DNA from: Acidobacteriota bacterium
GTDB taxonomy: Bacteria; Acidobacteriota; UBA6911
Direction: 5' to 3'
Assembly: GCA_012729555.1 (NCBI GenBank)
Contig: JAAYCX010000019.1
Coordinates: 21,937 to 85,936 of the forward strand
DNA length: 64,000 nucleotides
In this document: positions 27,058 to 37,280 of the stretch, piece after piece
Layout of the letters: every line of letters begins with the position of its first letter
How positions within the stretch are numbered: position 1 is the first letter of the stretch
Made by a program: the position numbers and the translations under genes
The notes under the pieces: generated by a model
Told to the model about the DNA's origin: nothing
The model's database searches: none
The model's input: only the letters and a program-made list of their open reading frames with translations

Positions 27058-27094
27058 TTGTCGATATATAATTTTTGGAAAGGACCTCTCAGCT

Positions 27095-28534
<1,440 letters not shown>

Positions 28535-28547
28535 GGGCGGGTCGGAC

Positions 28548-29549
28548 ATGGCGGCCGCGCGAGTGCTTCTCCTGCTGATTTTCGGGCTGGCCTCCGTGGC
28601 CTGCCCGCACAGGGCCCGGCCCGTCGGGGCCGGCGCCCTGGCCGTCCGGGCCGAACCGATCTCCTGTTTCGACGAGGGCGACCCCTCCCGCTCCCGCTTC
28701 GGCGCCCTTTCCTTCATCGGCGGCCTGGAGCTCTCCTCCGACGACGGCGCCTTCGGGGGCCTGTCCGCCCTGCGCCTCGAGCCGGGCGGGGAGCGCTTCG
28801 TCGCCCTCTCCGACCGCGCCTACTGGCTGCGGGGGCGCATCGTCGCCCGCGACGGCGTCCCCCTCGGGATCGCCGGGGCCGAAATGGGCCCCGTCCTCGC
28901 CCCCGACGGCCGCCCCGCCGAGCGCTGGGACACGGAATCGCTCGCCCTCGACGGCGGCGACGCCTGGGTGGGGATCGAACGCCTCGACGCCGTCGCCCGT
29001 TTCGCTTTCGGCCGCTCCGGCCTCCTCGCCCCCGCCCGCCTGATCGATCTCCCTCCCGGGGCCGCGGCGCTCCCCCCCAACCAGGGGCTGGAGGCGCTGG
29101 TGTTCGTGCCCCGGGAGCTCCCCCTGGGCGGCTCCCTGATCGGGATCTCCGAACGCGCCCTCGACGGGGAGGGGAATATCGCCGCCTTCATCATCGGGGG
29201 GCCGCGGCCGGGAATGTTCCATGTCCGGCGCTCGGACGGCTTCGACGTGAGCGACGCCGCGCTCCTCCCCGGCGGCGACCTCCTCCTGCTCGAGCGGCGC
29301 TTCACCCTGACCGGAGGGTTCGCGGCCCGCATCCGCCGCCTCCCCGAAGCGCTGCTCCGGCCCGGGCCGCCGGCGGACGGGCCCGTCCTCTTCCTCGCCG
29401 ACCGCCGCCACCGGATCGACAACCTGGAAGCGCTCGACGTGCACCGCTGCGCCTCGGGCAGGCTCCTGCTCACCCTGCTGTCGGACGACAACTACGCCCC
29501 CATCCAGAAAACCCTTCTTCTCCGCTTTGAGCTGGCGGAGACGCCCTGA
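28548..29549 (+). CDS. Exported esterase-like phytase-family protein
   Basis: The 333-residue product resembles the esterase-like activity of phytase family (PF13449), predicted beta-propellers. A hydrophobic N-terminus (VLLLLIFGLASVAC) suggests export and perhaps a lipoprotein; the residue three before Cys19 is Ser, so the lipobox is imperfect. The C-terminal pattern RIDNLEALDVH and LLTLLSDDNYAPIQKTLLL is typical. Activity is uncertain for most members. It starts 13 bp after ahcY but faces a terminator that serves the opposite strand. Confidence 0.75.
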   Translation: MAAARVLLLLIFGLASVACPHRARPVGAGALAVRAEPISCFDEGDPSRSRFGALSFIGGLELSSDDGAFGGLSALRLEPGGERFVALSDRAYWLRGRIVARDGVPLGIAGAEMGPVLAPDGRPAERWDTESLALDGGDAWVGIERLDAVARFAFGRSGLLAPARLIDLPPGAAALPPNQGLEALVFVPRELPLGGSLIGISERALDGEGNIAAFIIGGPRPGMFHVRRSDGFDVSDAALLPGGDLLLLERRFTLTGGFAARIRRLPEALLRPGPPADGPVLFLADRRHRIDNLEALDVHRCASGRLLLTLLSDDNYAPIQKTLLLRFELAETP

Positions 29550-29564
29550 GGCCTCCCGGGACGC

Positions 29565-29613
29565 AAAAAAAAAGGGACGGCGCGCCCCGCCCTGACGGGC
29601 GGAGGACCGTCCC
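29565..29613 (-). terminator. Intrinsic terminator of the acyl-CoA ligase operon
   Basis: Read on the minus strand, a stem pairs 29607-29613 with 29574-29580 (GGGACGG/CCGTCCC). It encloses an inner six-pair hairpin (29587-29592 with 29597-29602, loop TGAC) and is followed by nine T residues (29573-29565). It ends the minus-strand run and may also slow plus-strand transcripts. Confidence 0.85.
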
Positions 29614-29649
29614 CCCGGCGCGTGCGGCCCGGCGGCCGCCGCGAGCCGG

Positions 29650-31704
29650 TTACTTCTTCCGGATCCTCACGTCCACCACCTTCACCCCCTCCCCCTCGGG
29701 GTAGACCATGACGGGGTTCAGGTCCATCTCCTCGATTTCGGGGAGGTCGACCGCCAGCTGCGACACCGCCAGCAGCAACCGCTGGACCGCGCCCAGGTCC
29801 GCGGCCGGCACCCCCCGGGAGCCGGTCAACAGCGGCAGGGAGCGGATTTCGCGCACCATCCGGGCCGCCCCGGCCTCCGACAGCGGGGCGAGGCGGAAGG
29901 ACACGTCCCCGAGCGCCTCCACGTGGACCCCGCCCAGGCCGAACATCAACACCGGTCCGACCCCCTCTTCCCGCTTGAGGCCGACGATGATCTCCGTCCC
30001 CCGGGGGCACTGCTCCTGGACGACGAACCCGGCGCCGGGGAAGGCGCCCGACATCCGCTCCCAGGCTTTTTGGAGCCCCCCGTCATCCGCGATACCCAGC
30101 TCGACCCCGCCGGCGTCGCTCTTGTGCACGACGTCCGGGCTGTCCACCTTGAGGACCGCGGGGTACAGGGTCCCCTCCGGCGCCCGGCCCCCCGTCATCG
30201 GCGCGGTCCGCGCCGCCGGGATCCCGTAGGCGCCGAGCACCCCGTAGGCGTCCGCCTGGGGGATGTAGCCCCCCGGGGCCGCTCCCAGGATCGCCTCGGC
30301 CGCGGCCCGGTCCCCCGGCACCGTAGCCGGGGGCTCCTCGAGCCGCTTCTGGACCTCGCGGTAGCGCGCCATCGCCGCCACCACCCGGGCGCCGCTTTCG
30401 GGGAATTCGTACACCGGGATCCCCGCCCCCTTGATCTTCTCCACGGTGGAGGCCCAGTTTTCGTTCGTCATCACGACGCACACGATCGGCTTGGTCGCCC
30501 GGCCGGCGCACTCGGCGATCGCGTCGGCCACCGCCTCGCAGTCGACGAAGGGGGGAGTCACCATGGTGACGAGGATCGAGTCGACCCCCGGGTCGGCGTC
30601 CAGGGCGGTGAGCGTCAGGCGGAAATGCTCGGCGTTGGCCGTGGCGGCGACGTCGACCGGGTTTTCCACGTAGGCCTCGGGGATCAGCCCGGCGCGCAGC
30701 GTCGCCTTCGTTTCCTCCGTGAGGGTGGCCAGGGTGAGGCCGCAGCCGACGCACTCGTCGATGGCCATGATGCCGGGGCCGCCGGCGTTGGCGACGATGG
30801 CCACGTTCGGCCCCGCGGGCACCGGCTGGTTCGCCAGGGCGTACCCGGCCGAGATCATCTCCTCGGTCGTCTGGAAGCGCAGGACGCCGGCGTGCTCGAA
30901 GATCGTGTCGGTCAGCGAGTCCTGCTGCATGAGCGACCCGGTGTGGGAGCTCACCGCCTTGGCCGCCGCCTTGCTGCGCCCGGTCCGGATGGCCAGGAGC
31001 GATTTTCCCTTCGCGATGCGGCGGCAGCTCTCGATGAATTCCCGGGTGTCCTTCATGCTCTCGATGTGCATCATGATGGTGCGGGTCCCCGGGTCGGAGC
31101 CGAAATACTCGAGCAGCTCGTTGGTGCTCACGTCGGACGCGTTCCCCTGCGACGCGTACATCCGGAAGCCGGAACCCATCCGGCGCAGGTTCAGGTTGAG
31201 CAGCTCCGCCACCCCCCCGCTCTGGGCGAGGATGGAGGCGTTGCCCGGCCTCATCGGCGTGAAGGTGAAGTTGGCGTAGACCGAAACCTCGGGGTCCGAA
31301 TTCATCACCCCCTGGCAGTTGGGGCCGTACACCCGCACCCCGTATCTCTTCGCCGCCTCGAGCAGGGCGTCCTCCAGGCGCGCCCCCTCCCCCCCCATCT
31401 CGCGGAAGCCGGCGGTGTGGATGATGACGAACTTCACCCCCTTCTTCCCGCAATCCTCCACCATCTGCGGGACCAGGGTGCTCTTGACGGCGATGGTGAC
31501 GACATCGACCGGCCCCGGTACGTCCAGGATGCTCGGGTAGGCCTTCAGGCCCAGGATCTCGGCCTCCTTCGGGTGGATGGGGTAGATCGGCCCCTTGAAG
31601 TTGTGGGTGATCAGGTTCTTCACCACCCGGTTGCCGATGGAAAAGGTGTTGTTGGACGCTCCCAGCACGGCGACGGCGCGGGGGCGGAACAGGGTATCGA
31701 GCAT
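29650..31704 (-). CDS. ADP-forming acetate/acyl-CoA ligase (fused alpha and beta parts)
   Basis: The 684-residue enzyme belongs to the NDP-forming acyl-CoA synthetase family, which turns acyl-CoA, ADP and phosphate into acid, CoA and ATP, or the reverse. The CoA-binding Rossmann domain comes first (VAVLGASNNTFSIGNRVV). The phosphohistidine segment follows (SSHTGSL, His254). The C-terminal ATP-grasp part carries the second His region, VVHKSDAGGVELG, and a GLGGVHVEALGD loop. AGGAGT lies at good spacing before the ATG. It is the last gene after the dehydratase activase (59 bp gap) and would harvest ATP from the CoA ester made there. Confidence 0.9.
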   Translation of the reverse strand: MLDTLFRPRAVAVLGASNNTFSIGNRVVKNLITHNFKGPIYPIHPKEAEILGLKAYPSILDVPGPVDVVTIAVKSTLVPQMVEDCGKKGVKFVIIHTAGFREMGGEGARLEDALLEAAKRYGVRVYGPNCQGVMNSDPEVSVYANFTFTPMRPGNASILAQSGGVAELLNLNLRRMGSGFRMYASQGNASDVSTNELLEYFGSDPGTRTIMMHIESMKDTREFIESCRRIAKGKSLLAIRTGRSKAAAKAVSSHTGSLMQQDSLTDTIFEHAGVLRFQTTEEMISAGYALANQPVPAGPNVAIVANAGGPGIMAIDECVGCGLTLATLTEETKATLRAGLIPEAYVENPVDVAATANAEHFRLTLTALDADPGVDSILVTMVTPPFVDCEAVADAIAECAGRATKPIVCVVMTNENWASTVEKIKGAGIPVYEFPESGARVVAAMARYREVQKRLEEPPATVPGDRAAAEAILGAAPGGYIPQADAYGVLGAYGIPAARTAPMTGGRAPEGTLYPAVLKVDSPDVVHKSDAGGVELGIADDGGLQKAWERMSGAFPGAGFVVQEQCPRGTEIIVGLKREEGVGPVLMFGLGGVHVEALGDVSFRLAPLSEAGAARMVREIRSLPLLTGSRGVPAADLGAVQRLLLAVSQLAVDLPEIEEMDLNPVMVYPEGEGVKVVDVRIRKK

Positions 31705-31763
31705 GGCTGCACTCCTTGGTCAGATGATGATTGCCTGACGGCCGGGCAAAGGCTCCGGACCGT

Positions 31764-32543
31764 TTATTCCGTCTCGGCCGCCAGGAGGGCGGCCCCGAAG
31801 GCTCCCGCGAGCTGGGCGTCCGGCAGGATATGCACGGGGCGGCGGACCATCCGCCCGAGCATTTCCGCCAGCATCGGGCTGTGGGCCACGACCCCTCCCG
31901 TGAGCACCACCTCCCCCGCGAGCGGGTCCATTTCCACGATGCGCTTGACCACCGACTCGATCAGCCCGGCCACGATTTCCGGCACTTTTTCCCCCGCCCT
32001 CATGTGGGCGAGGATCTCGGTCTTGGTGAACACGGTGCAGTAGCTCCCCATGTGCACCGTGTGCGAGGCCTGGCGCGCCAGCTCGTCGATCCGCTCGAGC
32101 GGCACGTCCATGCGCTGGGCGACCTCTTCCAGGAAGGCGCCGGTGCCGGCGGCGCATTTCCGGTTCATCTTGAAACTCTCCCGCCGCCCCTGGGCGTTGA
32201 CGTGGATGATCTTGTTGTCCTGCCCCCCCACGTCCACGACCGTGATGCGGCGGGGGAAGTGGAAGTGCGCCGCCCGGGCGTGGCACGCGATCTCGGTCCG
32301 GGTGGCGTGGGCGAAGTGGACGTTGTGGCGCCCGTACCCGGTCGCCACCACGCGCCGGAGCCCCTCGAGCCGGAGGCCGGCGGAGGCCAGGGCCGCGCCC
32401 ATGGCCTCCGCGGCGCTCGCCTCGAAGCTGACGCCCGTTTTCCGGACGTCGGAGGCCACGATCTTCCGGCCCCCGCCGACGAGGGCCACCTTGGTGGCGG
32501 AAGCCCCGATGTCGACCCCCCCGTAGACGGCCTCCGCTGTCAC
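31764..32543 (-). CDS. 2-hydroxyacyl-CoA dehydratase activase (HgdC/BcrA/BadF-type ATPase)
   Basis: The 259-residue protein is an ASKHA-fold ATPase that injects a low-potential electron into its dehydratase or reductase partner. ATP-site motifs VGGQDNKIIH and GGVDIGASATKVAL are clear. The inter-subunit [4Fe-4S] cysteines are Cys130 (NRKCAAGTGAF) and Cys169 (MGSYCTVFTKTEI); their 39-residue spacing equals that of the HgdC cysteines 127 and 166. The GTG start at 32543 makes a GTGA overlap with the upstream dehydratase gene. A longer open frame up to 32717 lies inside that gene and is rejected. Confidence 0.93.
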   Translation of the reverse strand: MTAEAVYGGVDIGASATKVALVGGGRKIVASDVRKTGVSFEASAAEAMGAALASAGLRLEGLRRVVATGYGRHNVHFAHATRTEIACHARAAHFHFPRRITVVDVGGQDNKIIHVNAQGRRESFKMNRKCAAGTGAFLEEVAQRMDVPLERIDELARQASHTVHMGSYCTVFTKTEILAHMRAGEKVPEIVAGLIESVVKRIVEMDPLAGEVVLTGGVVAHSPMLAEMLGRMVRRPVHILPDAQLAGAFGAALLAAETE

Positions 32544-33796
32544 TGTCCCCTCTTCTCCGCCAGCTGCTCGATATACGCCTCGATGTTGGTGCGGGCCTGT
32601 TCCTCCGAATAGCACCGGAGGTCGTTCAGGTCGCCGTGGATGACGAGGGTCGGCATGTCGAACCTCCTGGAGATCCGTTCGACCATCCCGTAACGGTCGT
32701 TGGAGTTGTTGGGGCACGTCTTGGCGTCGTGAAAGATCATGCCGTCAATGCCGTAATGGCGGATCTGCCGGGCGAAGTACTCCTCCTTGTAATCCTCGTC
32801 GCGCACGATGAAGAGCTCGATGTAGGCCCGGGCCATGCTTTCGAACGGCTCGTCCGCATCGAGCGCGGGGAACACCCAGCTGCTGCAGTAGGTGGAGGCG
32901 AGGACGCAGGCCTGGAGCTCGGCGAACTGGGTGGAGAGCTCGCGCAGCTTCCCCCAGATCGGCATCCCCTCCCAGTAGATGCGGTATTTCTCGCCGTCCA
33001 CCGCCGCCACCCCCTCCTCGATCCGCTGCTTGAGCTCCGCGAGCAGGAGCTTGTAGTAGTCGACCGCCCGCTGCTCCCCGCGCATGACGACCGCGGGCCC
33101 CATCTGCACGGTGCCGTCGAAGAAGGTCAGGGGGGAGGGCTTGTGGGCGGCGATCTCGAGGACCTCCTTCCAGAGGTCGGTGCACTGGCGCGACAGGCCC
33201 ACGACGCGCTTGAACTCCTCCATGTCCAGCTTCTTCCCGCTGACCTCCTCGAGCTTGGGGACCATGGCCTTCAGCTGGTCCGCGATCGAGTCGATGTGGG
33301 CGCGGGTGACCTCCCCCACCCCCCGGTGCGTCTGGATGCCGATGACGGGAACCTTGAATTCGCGCCCGTAGAAGTTGAACCAGTCCTGCACGTCGCGGCA
33401 CTGGTTGGTGTTGAAGACCAGGACGTCGGGCCGCGGCGGCCCATCGATGCCGGGGTAGGCCTTGGAGATCGGGCTCTCCCCCTTGAGGTACGACCCGATG
33501 TCGGCCGTCAGGTAGGAACAGATGTCGGGCGAATAGCCGATCGCGTTGGCCAGCGGGATGAGGTCGGTGGCCATGCGGGTGGCGCCCAGCATGGCGCCGT
33601 GGTTTTCCGGGTAGAAGACCTGGAACCCCATCCCCTTCAGCAGCTCCGCGGGGCCCACGCTGGTGCACCAGGCGACCTTCTGCTTTTTGGTTCTGGCCGC
33701 CTCGTCCAGCTCCCGGAAATGGGCTTCCATGATCTCCTTCATCCTGCCCGAGGCGTGTATCTTCTTGAAATTCTGTTTGGGTCGATCGCTTTTCAC
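32540..33796 (-). CDS. 2-hydroxyacyl-CoA dehydratase-family protein (HgdB/BcrC/BadD-like), single subunit
   Basis: The 418-residue protein belongs to the iron-sulfur family that includes 2-hydroxyglutaryl-CoA dehydratase, benzoyl-CoA reductase and double-cubane cluster proteins. Eight cysteines are present: 44 (AWCTSVGPAELL), 93 (DICSYL), 133 (NQCRDVQDW), 205, 297, 304, 361 (KTCPNNSN) and 395 (LRCYSEE). Classical enzymes have two such subunits; only one is encoded here. The start is GTG at 33796 with CAGGAGT upstream, overlapping the reductase gene (GTGA). The frame is open further upstream, but that part is antisense-type read-through of the reductase gene. Either a homodimer or a missing second subunit elsewhere is possible. 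Confidence 0.88.
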   Translation of the reverse strand: MKSDRPKQNFKKIHASGRMKEIMEAHFRELDEAARTKKQKVAWCTSVGPAELLKGMGFQVFYPENHGAMLGATRMATDLIPLANAIGYSPDICSYLTADIGSYLKGESPISKAYPGIDGPPRPDVLVFNTNQCRDVQDWFNFYGREFKVPVIGIQTHRGVGEVTRAHIDSIADQLKAMVPKLEEVSGKKLDMEEFKRVVGLSRQCTDLWKEVLEIAAHKPSPLTFFDGTVQMGPAVVMRGEQRAVDYYKLLLAELKQRIEEGVAAVDGEKYRIYWEGMPIWGKLRELSTQFAELQACVLASTYCSSWVFPALDADEPFESMARAYIELFIVRDEDYKEEYFARQIRHYGIDGMIFHDAKTCPNNSNDRYGMVERISRRFDMPTLVIHGDLNDLRCYSEEQARTNIEAYIEQLAEKRGQ

Positions 33797-34767
33797 TCGC
33801 TGACTCCTGTCGTGGAATGTGGTTCCCGTTGGCGCCGCCCCCGCAGCTCCAGCCCCTCGATCACGGCCGCCAGGGTGCGGTGCAGGGGGACGGGGACCCC
33901 CTCGAGGTCCCCGTATTCGGCGATCCGCCGGACCAGGAACTCGTTCTCGGTCCTGCGGCCCTTCTCGATGTCGGCCAGCATCGACGGCCGGTGAGGCCCG
34001 ATGTGGCGGTGAAACTCCCGCACCTGCTCCGCGAAGCCGGGGCCGAAGTCGAAGCCGCGGGCGGCGGCGACCGCGATCGACTCCTCGAGCAGCCCGTCCG
34101 CCAGCCGCTCCGTCGGGCCGAACCGCATGATCTCCTGCATGTCGAGCCCGGTCACGGCCGACACCGCCATGATGCAGGTGTTGAAGACGGTCTTGCGCCA
34201 GGCGTGCCGCTGGATCTCCCCCGTCGCCTCGGTCTGGAGGCCGGAGGAGGTCAGCAGTGCCGCCGCGTCCCGGCAGGCGGCCTCGGCGGCCGGGTCGAGC
34301 CACCCCAGGTAGTTGGGGGGGTTCGAAAAGCTCTCCCTGATTTCGCCGGGCGCCGGGAGCACCCCCGCGTAATGGACGACGCCGCGCAGGACCCGCTCCC
34401 GCCCGAGGCGCTGGGCCATCACCGCTTCGGTGTCGATGCCGTTCTGGAAGGAGACGAAGACGGCGCCCGAACCGCCAAGAACGGGGCCGACGGCGTCGAG
34501 GACCTCCCCGAGGTCCGAGGCCTTGGTGCAGACGAAGACCAGTTCCGGGACCCGCTCCTCCAGCTCCCGGACCGAGGCGCACACCCGCGCCGGCCGGATC
34601 CGGTCCTCCCCCCGCCCGGTGATGCGGAGCCCCTCCGCCCGGATACGGTCGCGGTGCTCCTTCCAGACGTCCACCACGGCGACGGAGTGGCCGGCCGAGA
34701 TCAAATGCGCCGCCAATATGCCGCCGATCGGTCCGGCGCCGACCACGGCAAGGTTTCTGGACATCAT
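33793..34767 (-). CDS. Ketopantoate reductase family (PanE/ApbA-like) 2-oxoacid reductase
   Basis: The 324-residue NAD(P)-dependent reductase begins LAVVGAGPIGGILAAHL. A SFQNGIDTE loop follows, and then the catalytic Lys192 and Asn196 in AWRKTVFNTCIMAVSAVTG. PanE makes pantoate, but many relatives reduce other 2-oxoacids to 2-hydroxyacids. Sitting between a CoA-transferase gene and a 2-hydroxyacyl-CoA dehydratase gene, it more likely makes the 2-hydroxyacid substrate of that pathway. This is inference. The stop overlaps the dehydratase start (GTGA). Confidence 0.85.
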   Translation of the reverse strand: MMSRNLAVVGAGPIGGILAAHLISAGHSVAVVDVWKEHRDRIRAEGLRITGRGEDRIRPARVCASVRELEERVPELVFVCTKASDLGEVLDAVGPVLGGSGAVFVSFQNGIDTEAVMAQRLGRERVLRGVVHYAGVLPAPGEIRESFSNPPNYLGWLDPAAEAACRDAAALLTSSGLQTEATGEIQRHAWRKTVFNTCIMAVSAVTGLDMQEIMRFGPTERLADGLLEESIAVAAARGFDFGPGFAEQVREFHRHIGPHRPSMLADIEKGRRTENEFLVRRIAEYGDLEGVPVPLHRTLAAVIEGLELRGRRQREPHSTTGVSE

Positions 34768-34858
34768 GAAGTCGATCCTAGACCGATGCCGTCGGCATCG
34801 GTAGCGAAAACCATATGCAGCCGGCCGCGGGCTGTCAAGTCAAAAGCGGGATCCCGTT

Positions 34859-36067
34859 TCAGGACAGCACCCCCGCGGTGCGCAACCGGGCGATCTCCTC
34901 CGGGCCGTAGCCCAGGTCGAGCAGGATCTCGTCGGTATGCTCCCCCAGCCCGGGCGCCTGCCGGCGCCACGAGGCCGGGGTGTCGCTGAAATCCCAGGGG
35001 AAGCCGACCTGGCGGCTCCTCCCCAGCTTCGGGTGGTCCACCTCGATGACGTACCCGTTGGCCAGCGCCTGCGGGTCGGCCGTCACCTCCGTGAGGGTCT
35101 GGACCGGGGTCGCGATGCACCCCTCCGCTCCGAGGCGCCGCATCCACTCCTCCCGCGTCCGGGAGGCGAAGCGTTCGTCCAGGACCCGGATCAGCTCCCG
35201 GGAGTTTTCGCCCCGGGCCTCCATCGTGTCGAAGCGCGGGTCGTGCTCGAGGTGGGGGATCTCCAGGGCCCTGCAGAACGCCGGCCAGTAGCGGTCGGGC
35301 TGCAGGTGGGCCACGACGATCCACCGCTCGTCCCGGCAGCGGTAGTGGTTGTACATGGGGTTGCCCGCCGCCTCCCGGCTGTCGCGCGGGTACTCCTTCC
35401 CCAGCATCGCCGGCGCGTCGATCATGAGCCCGGCGAGATTGATGATGCTGCCCATCAGGGAGGTGTCCACCACCTGCCCCTTCCCGGTCCTTTCCCGGGC
35501 CAGGAGCGCGGCGGTGACGCCCCAGGCCAGCATGAGGCCGCCCATTTCGTCCCCCATCCCCGGGAGAAACTGCCCCGGGGGGCTCCCCATCTCCCCGGCG
35601 CACATCATCAGGCCGCTGCGGGCGATGCCGGTGTAGTCGAACGACAGCTCCCGGGCGTCGGGCCCCTTGCGTCCCCAGCCCGAGGCGTGGGCGTACACGA
35701 GGCGGGGGTTGCGCGCGAGCAGCTCCTCGGGGCCGAAGCCGATCCGGGCCGGCGCGTCGATGCTCATGTTGGTCAGGAAAACGTCCGCCCGGTCGATCAG
35801 GTCGAGGAAGATCTCCTTCCCTTCCGCCGCCTTCAGGTCGATCGCGATGCTGCGCTTGTTGCGGTTGTGGCTCTCGAAGTAGAAGTTGTGCCCCTCGAGG
35901 CCGACCGTGGCGCCGATCAGGCGCATGAAGTGCCGCCCCGGGTCCCCCTCCTTCGGTTCCACCTTGACGACGTCGGCCCCCAGGTCCCCGAGCCGCGTGC
36001 CCGCGATCGGGCCCTGCTGGAACATCGTGATCTCCACCACCCGTACTCCGCTGAGCGGTCCCGCCAT
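34859..36067 (-). CDS. CaiB/BaiF family (class III) CoA-transferase
   Basis: This 402-residue enzyme transfers CoA between carboxylic acids. It shows the family start GVRVVEITMFQQGPIAG, the DLGADVVKVEPKEGD region and the catalytic Asp173 in GMGDEMGG. I chose the ATG at 36067 because AAGGAGG lies six bases upstream; the ATG at 36073 abuts that site. In the known phenyllactate and hydroxyisocaproate pathways a class III transferase (FldA, HadA) loads the 2-hydroxyacid with CoA, so the context suggests the same role. It starts 52 bp after mrpG ends, on the same strand. Confidence 0.93.
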   Translation of the reverse strand: MAGPLSGVRVVEITMFQQGPIAGTRLGDLGADVVKVEPKEGDPGRHFMRLIGATVGLEGHNFYFESHNRNKRSIAIDLKAAEGKEIFLDLIDRADVFLTNMSIDAPARIGFGPEELLARNPRLVYAHASGWGRKGPDARELSFDYTGIARSGLMMCAGEMGSPPGQFLPGMGDEMGGLMLAWGVTAALLARERTGKGQVVDTSLMGSIINLAGLMIDAPAMLGKEYPRDSREAAGNPMYNHYRCRDERWIVVAHLQPDRYWPAFCRALEIPHLEHDPRFDTMEARGENSRELIRVLDERFASRTREEWMRRLGAEGCIATPVQTLTEVTADPQALANGYVIEVDHPKLGRSRQVGFPWDFSDTPASWRRQAPGLGEHTDEILLDLGYGPEEIARLRTAGVLS

Positions 36068-36119
36068 GCGCATCCTCCTTCGGAAAAGGGCCCTATCATA
36101 CGACCGGAGGGGGAAGGGG

Positions 36120-36533
36120 TCAAGCCGGCGGCCGGGACCCCGGGGCCGGTTTTTCCCCGCCCTCCGCCCCGTCGGCGGCCCCGGGCGCCCCGAAATCCTC
36201 CGTCCCCTTCGGGTATTGCCCGCTCAGCTCGTCGCTGAGGGTCCCCTTCCAGAGCGGGACGCCGGCGTGGAAGGCGGCGCGCGCCAGCACGTGGGTGGCC
36301 ACCGGCGCCGAGATCAGGAGAAAGACGATGGCGGCCACCGCCTTGGTGTAGCTGATCAGGTCGCCGAAATGCGCCGCGGCCCCCAGCATGATGCAGCTCA
36401 CCCCGAGCGTGGCCGACTTGGCGCTGCAGTGCATGCGAAGGAAAAGGTCGGGGAAGCGGAGCACGCCGATCGCGGCGACCAGGGAGAAGAAGGCGCCCAG
36501 GGCCAGCAGGACCGCGCTCAGGACCTGTCCCAT
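36120..36533 (-). CDS. mrpG: Na+/H+ antiporter subunit MrpG
   Basis: The 137-residue protein has three hydrophobic helices and the MrpG/MnhG/PhaG core (GVLRFPDLFLRMHCSAKSATLGV). The C-terminal 45 residues after LWKGTLSDEL are polar and Pro/Gly-rich, longer than usual. It overlaps mrpF by 16 bp and is the last antiporter gene, followed closely by the CoA-transferase gene. Confidence 0.93.
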   Translation of the reverse strand: MGQVLSAVLLALGAFFSLVAAIGVLRFPDLFLRMHCSAKSATLGVSCIMLGAAAHFGDLISYTKAVAAIVFLLISAPVATHVLARAAFHAGVPLWKGTLSDELSGQYPKGTEDFGAPGAADGAEGGEKPAPGSRPPA

Positions 36534-36787
36534 GGCAGCCCCCCCTTGGCGATGAAGCGCGCGAAGGCGACGGTCCCGAGGAACGCGATCAGGGCCAGCA
36601 CCACGGCCAGGTCGAGAAAGCGCGCCTCGCGCGTCATGACGGCGTAGACCCCGATCAGCCCGATGACGATGGTGGCGACGAGGTCGAGCGCCACGGCCCG
36701 GTCGGGCAGGCTGGGGCCGCGCGCGAGCCGGATGAAGGCCAGGACGACGGCGACGACGAGGATGCCGGAGAGGATTTCAGTGAACAC
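36518..36787 (-). CDS. mrpF: Na+/H+ antiporter subunit MrpF
   Basis: The 89-residue three-helix subunit carries RLARGPSLPDRAVALD, a family signature. The GTG at 36787 (MFTEIL) has AAAGGAA nine bases upstream and aligns with the usual MFT start of MrpF. A longer version from the ATG at 36811 would overlap mrpE by 35 bp and is possible. Confidence 0.9.
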   Translation of the reverse strand: MFTEILSGILVVAVVLAFIRLARGPSLPDRAVALDLVATIVIGLIGVYAVMTREARFLDLAVVLALIAFLGTVAFARFIAKGGLPWDRS

Positions 36788-37280
36788 GGTCGGGGTTCCT
36801 TTCGCTTCCATGCATCAGCTCCAGGATCCGGCGCTCCAGGCCGTCCTGGATCGAACGGCGGACGGCCTCCGGGTCCGAGGCGTACATGGCGTGGATGTAG
36901 AGGAAGCGGTGGTCCTCGCTGACGTCCAGGGTCAGGCTCCCCGGGGTCAGCGAAATCAGGTTCGCGAGCAGCGCGATCTCCCCCTCCTCCCGGACGGCGA
37001 GGGGGAGGGCGATCACCCGCGGGCGCATGCGGTGGGCCGGGGTGAGCACGTCGACGGCCAGCCGCCCGTTCGCCAGGATGAGCTCCCAGAGGAAATACCC
37101 GGCGAACTCGAACAGGCGCGGCACGGTGTTGTAATAGCGCGAGGGCCCCAGCACCCCCCGGATCATCCACAGCATCAGGTAGCCCAGGACGAAGCCGATG
37201 GCCAGGTTCGGCGGGCTGAACACGCCCGTCAGGACGGCCCAGAGGAGCCCGAGCCCGATGTTGGCGAGAAAGAGCGTCAT
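36777..37280 (-). CDS. mrpE: Na+/H+ antiporter subunit MrpE
   Basis: The 167-residue subunit has two N-terminal helices and a cytosolic domain with the MrpE pattern ([22 protein letters not shown]). It is needed for assembly of the multi-subunit antiporter. The ATG at 37280 overlaps the mrpD stop (ATGA). Confidence 0.92.
   Translation of the reverse strand: MTLFLANIGLGLLWAVLTGVFSPPNLAIGFVLGYLMLWMIRGVLGPSRYYNTVPRLFEFAGYFLWELILANGRLAVDVLTPAHRMRPRVIALPLAVREEGEIALLANLISLTPGSLTLDVSEDHRFLYIHAMYASDPEAVRRSIQDGLERRILELMHGSERNPDRVH

Noticed and set aside
32544..32717. Upstream extension of the activase frame
   Set aside because: It lies inside the dehydratase gene; the GTG at 32543 starts the ATPase fold exactly and overlaps GTGA-style.
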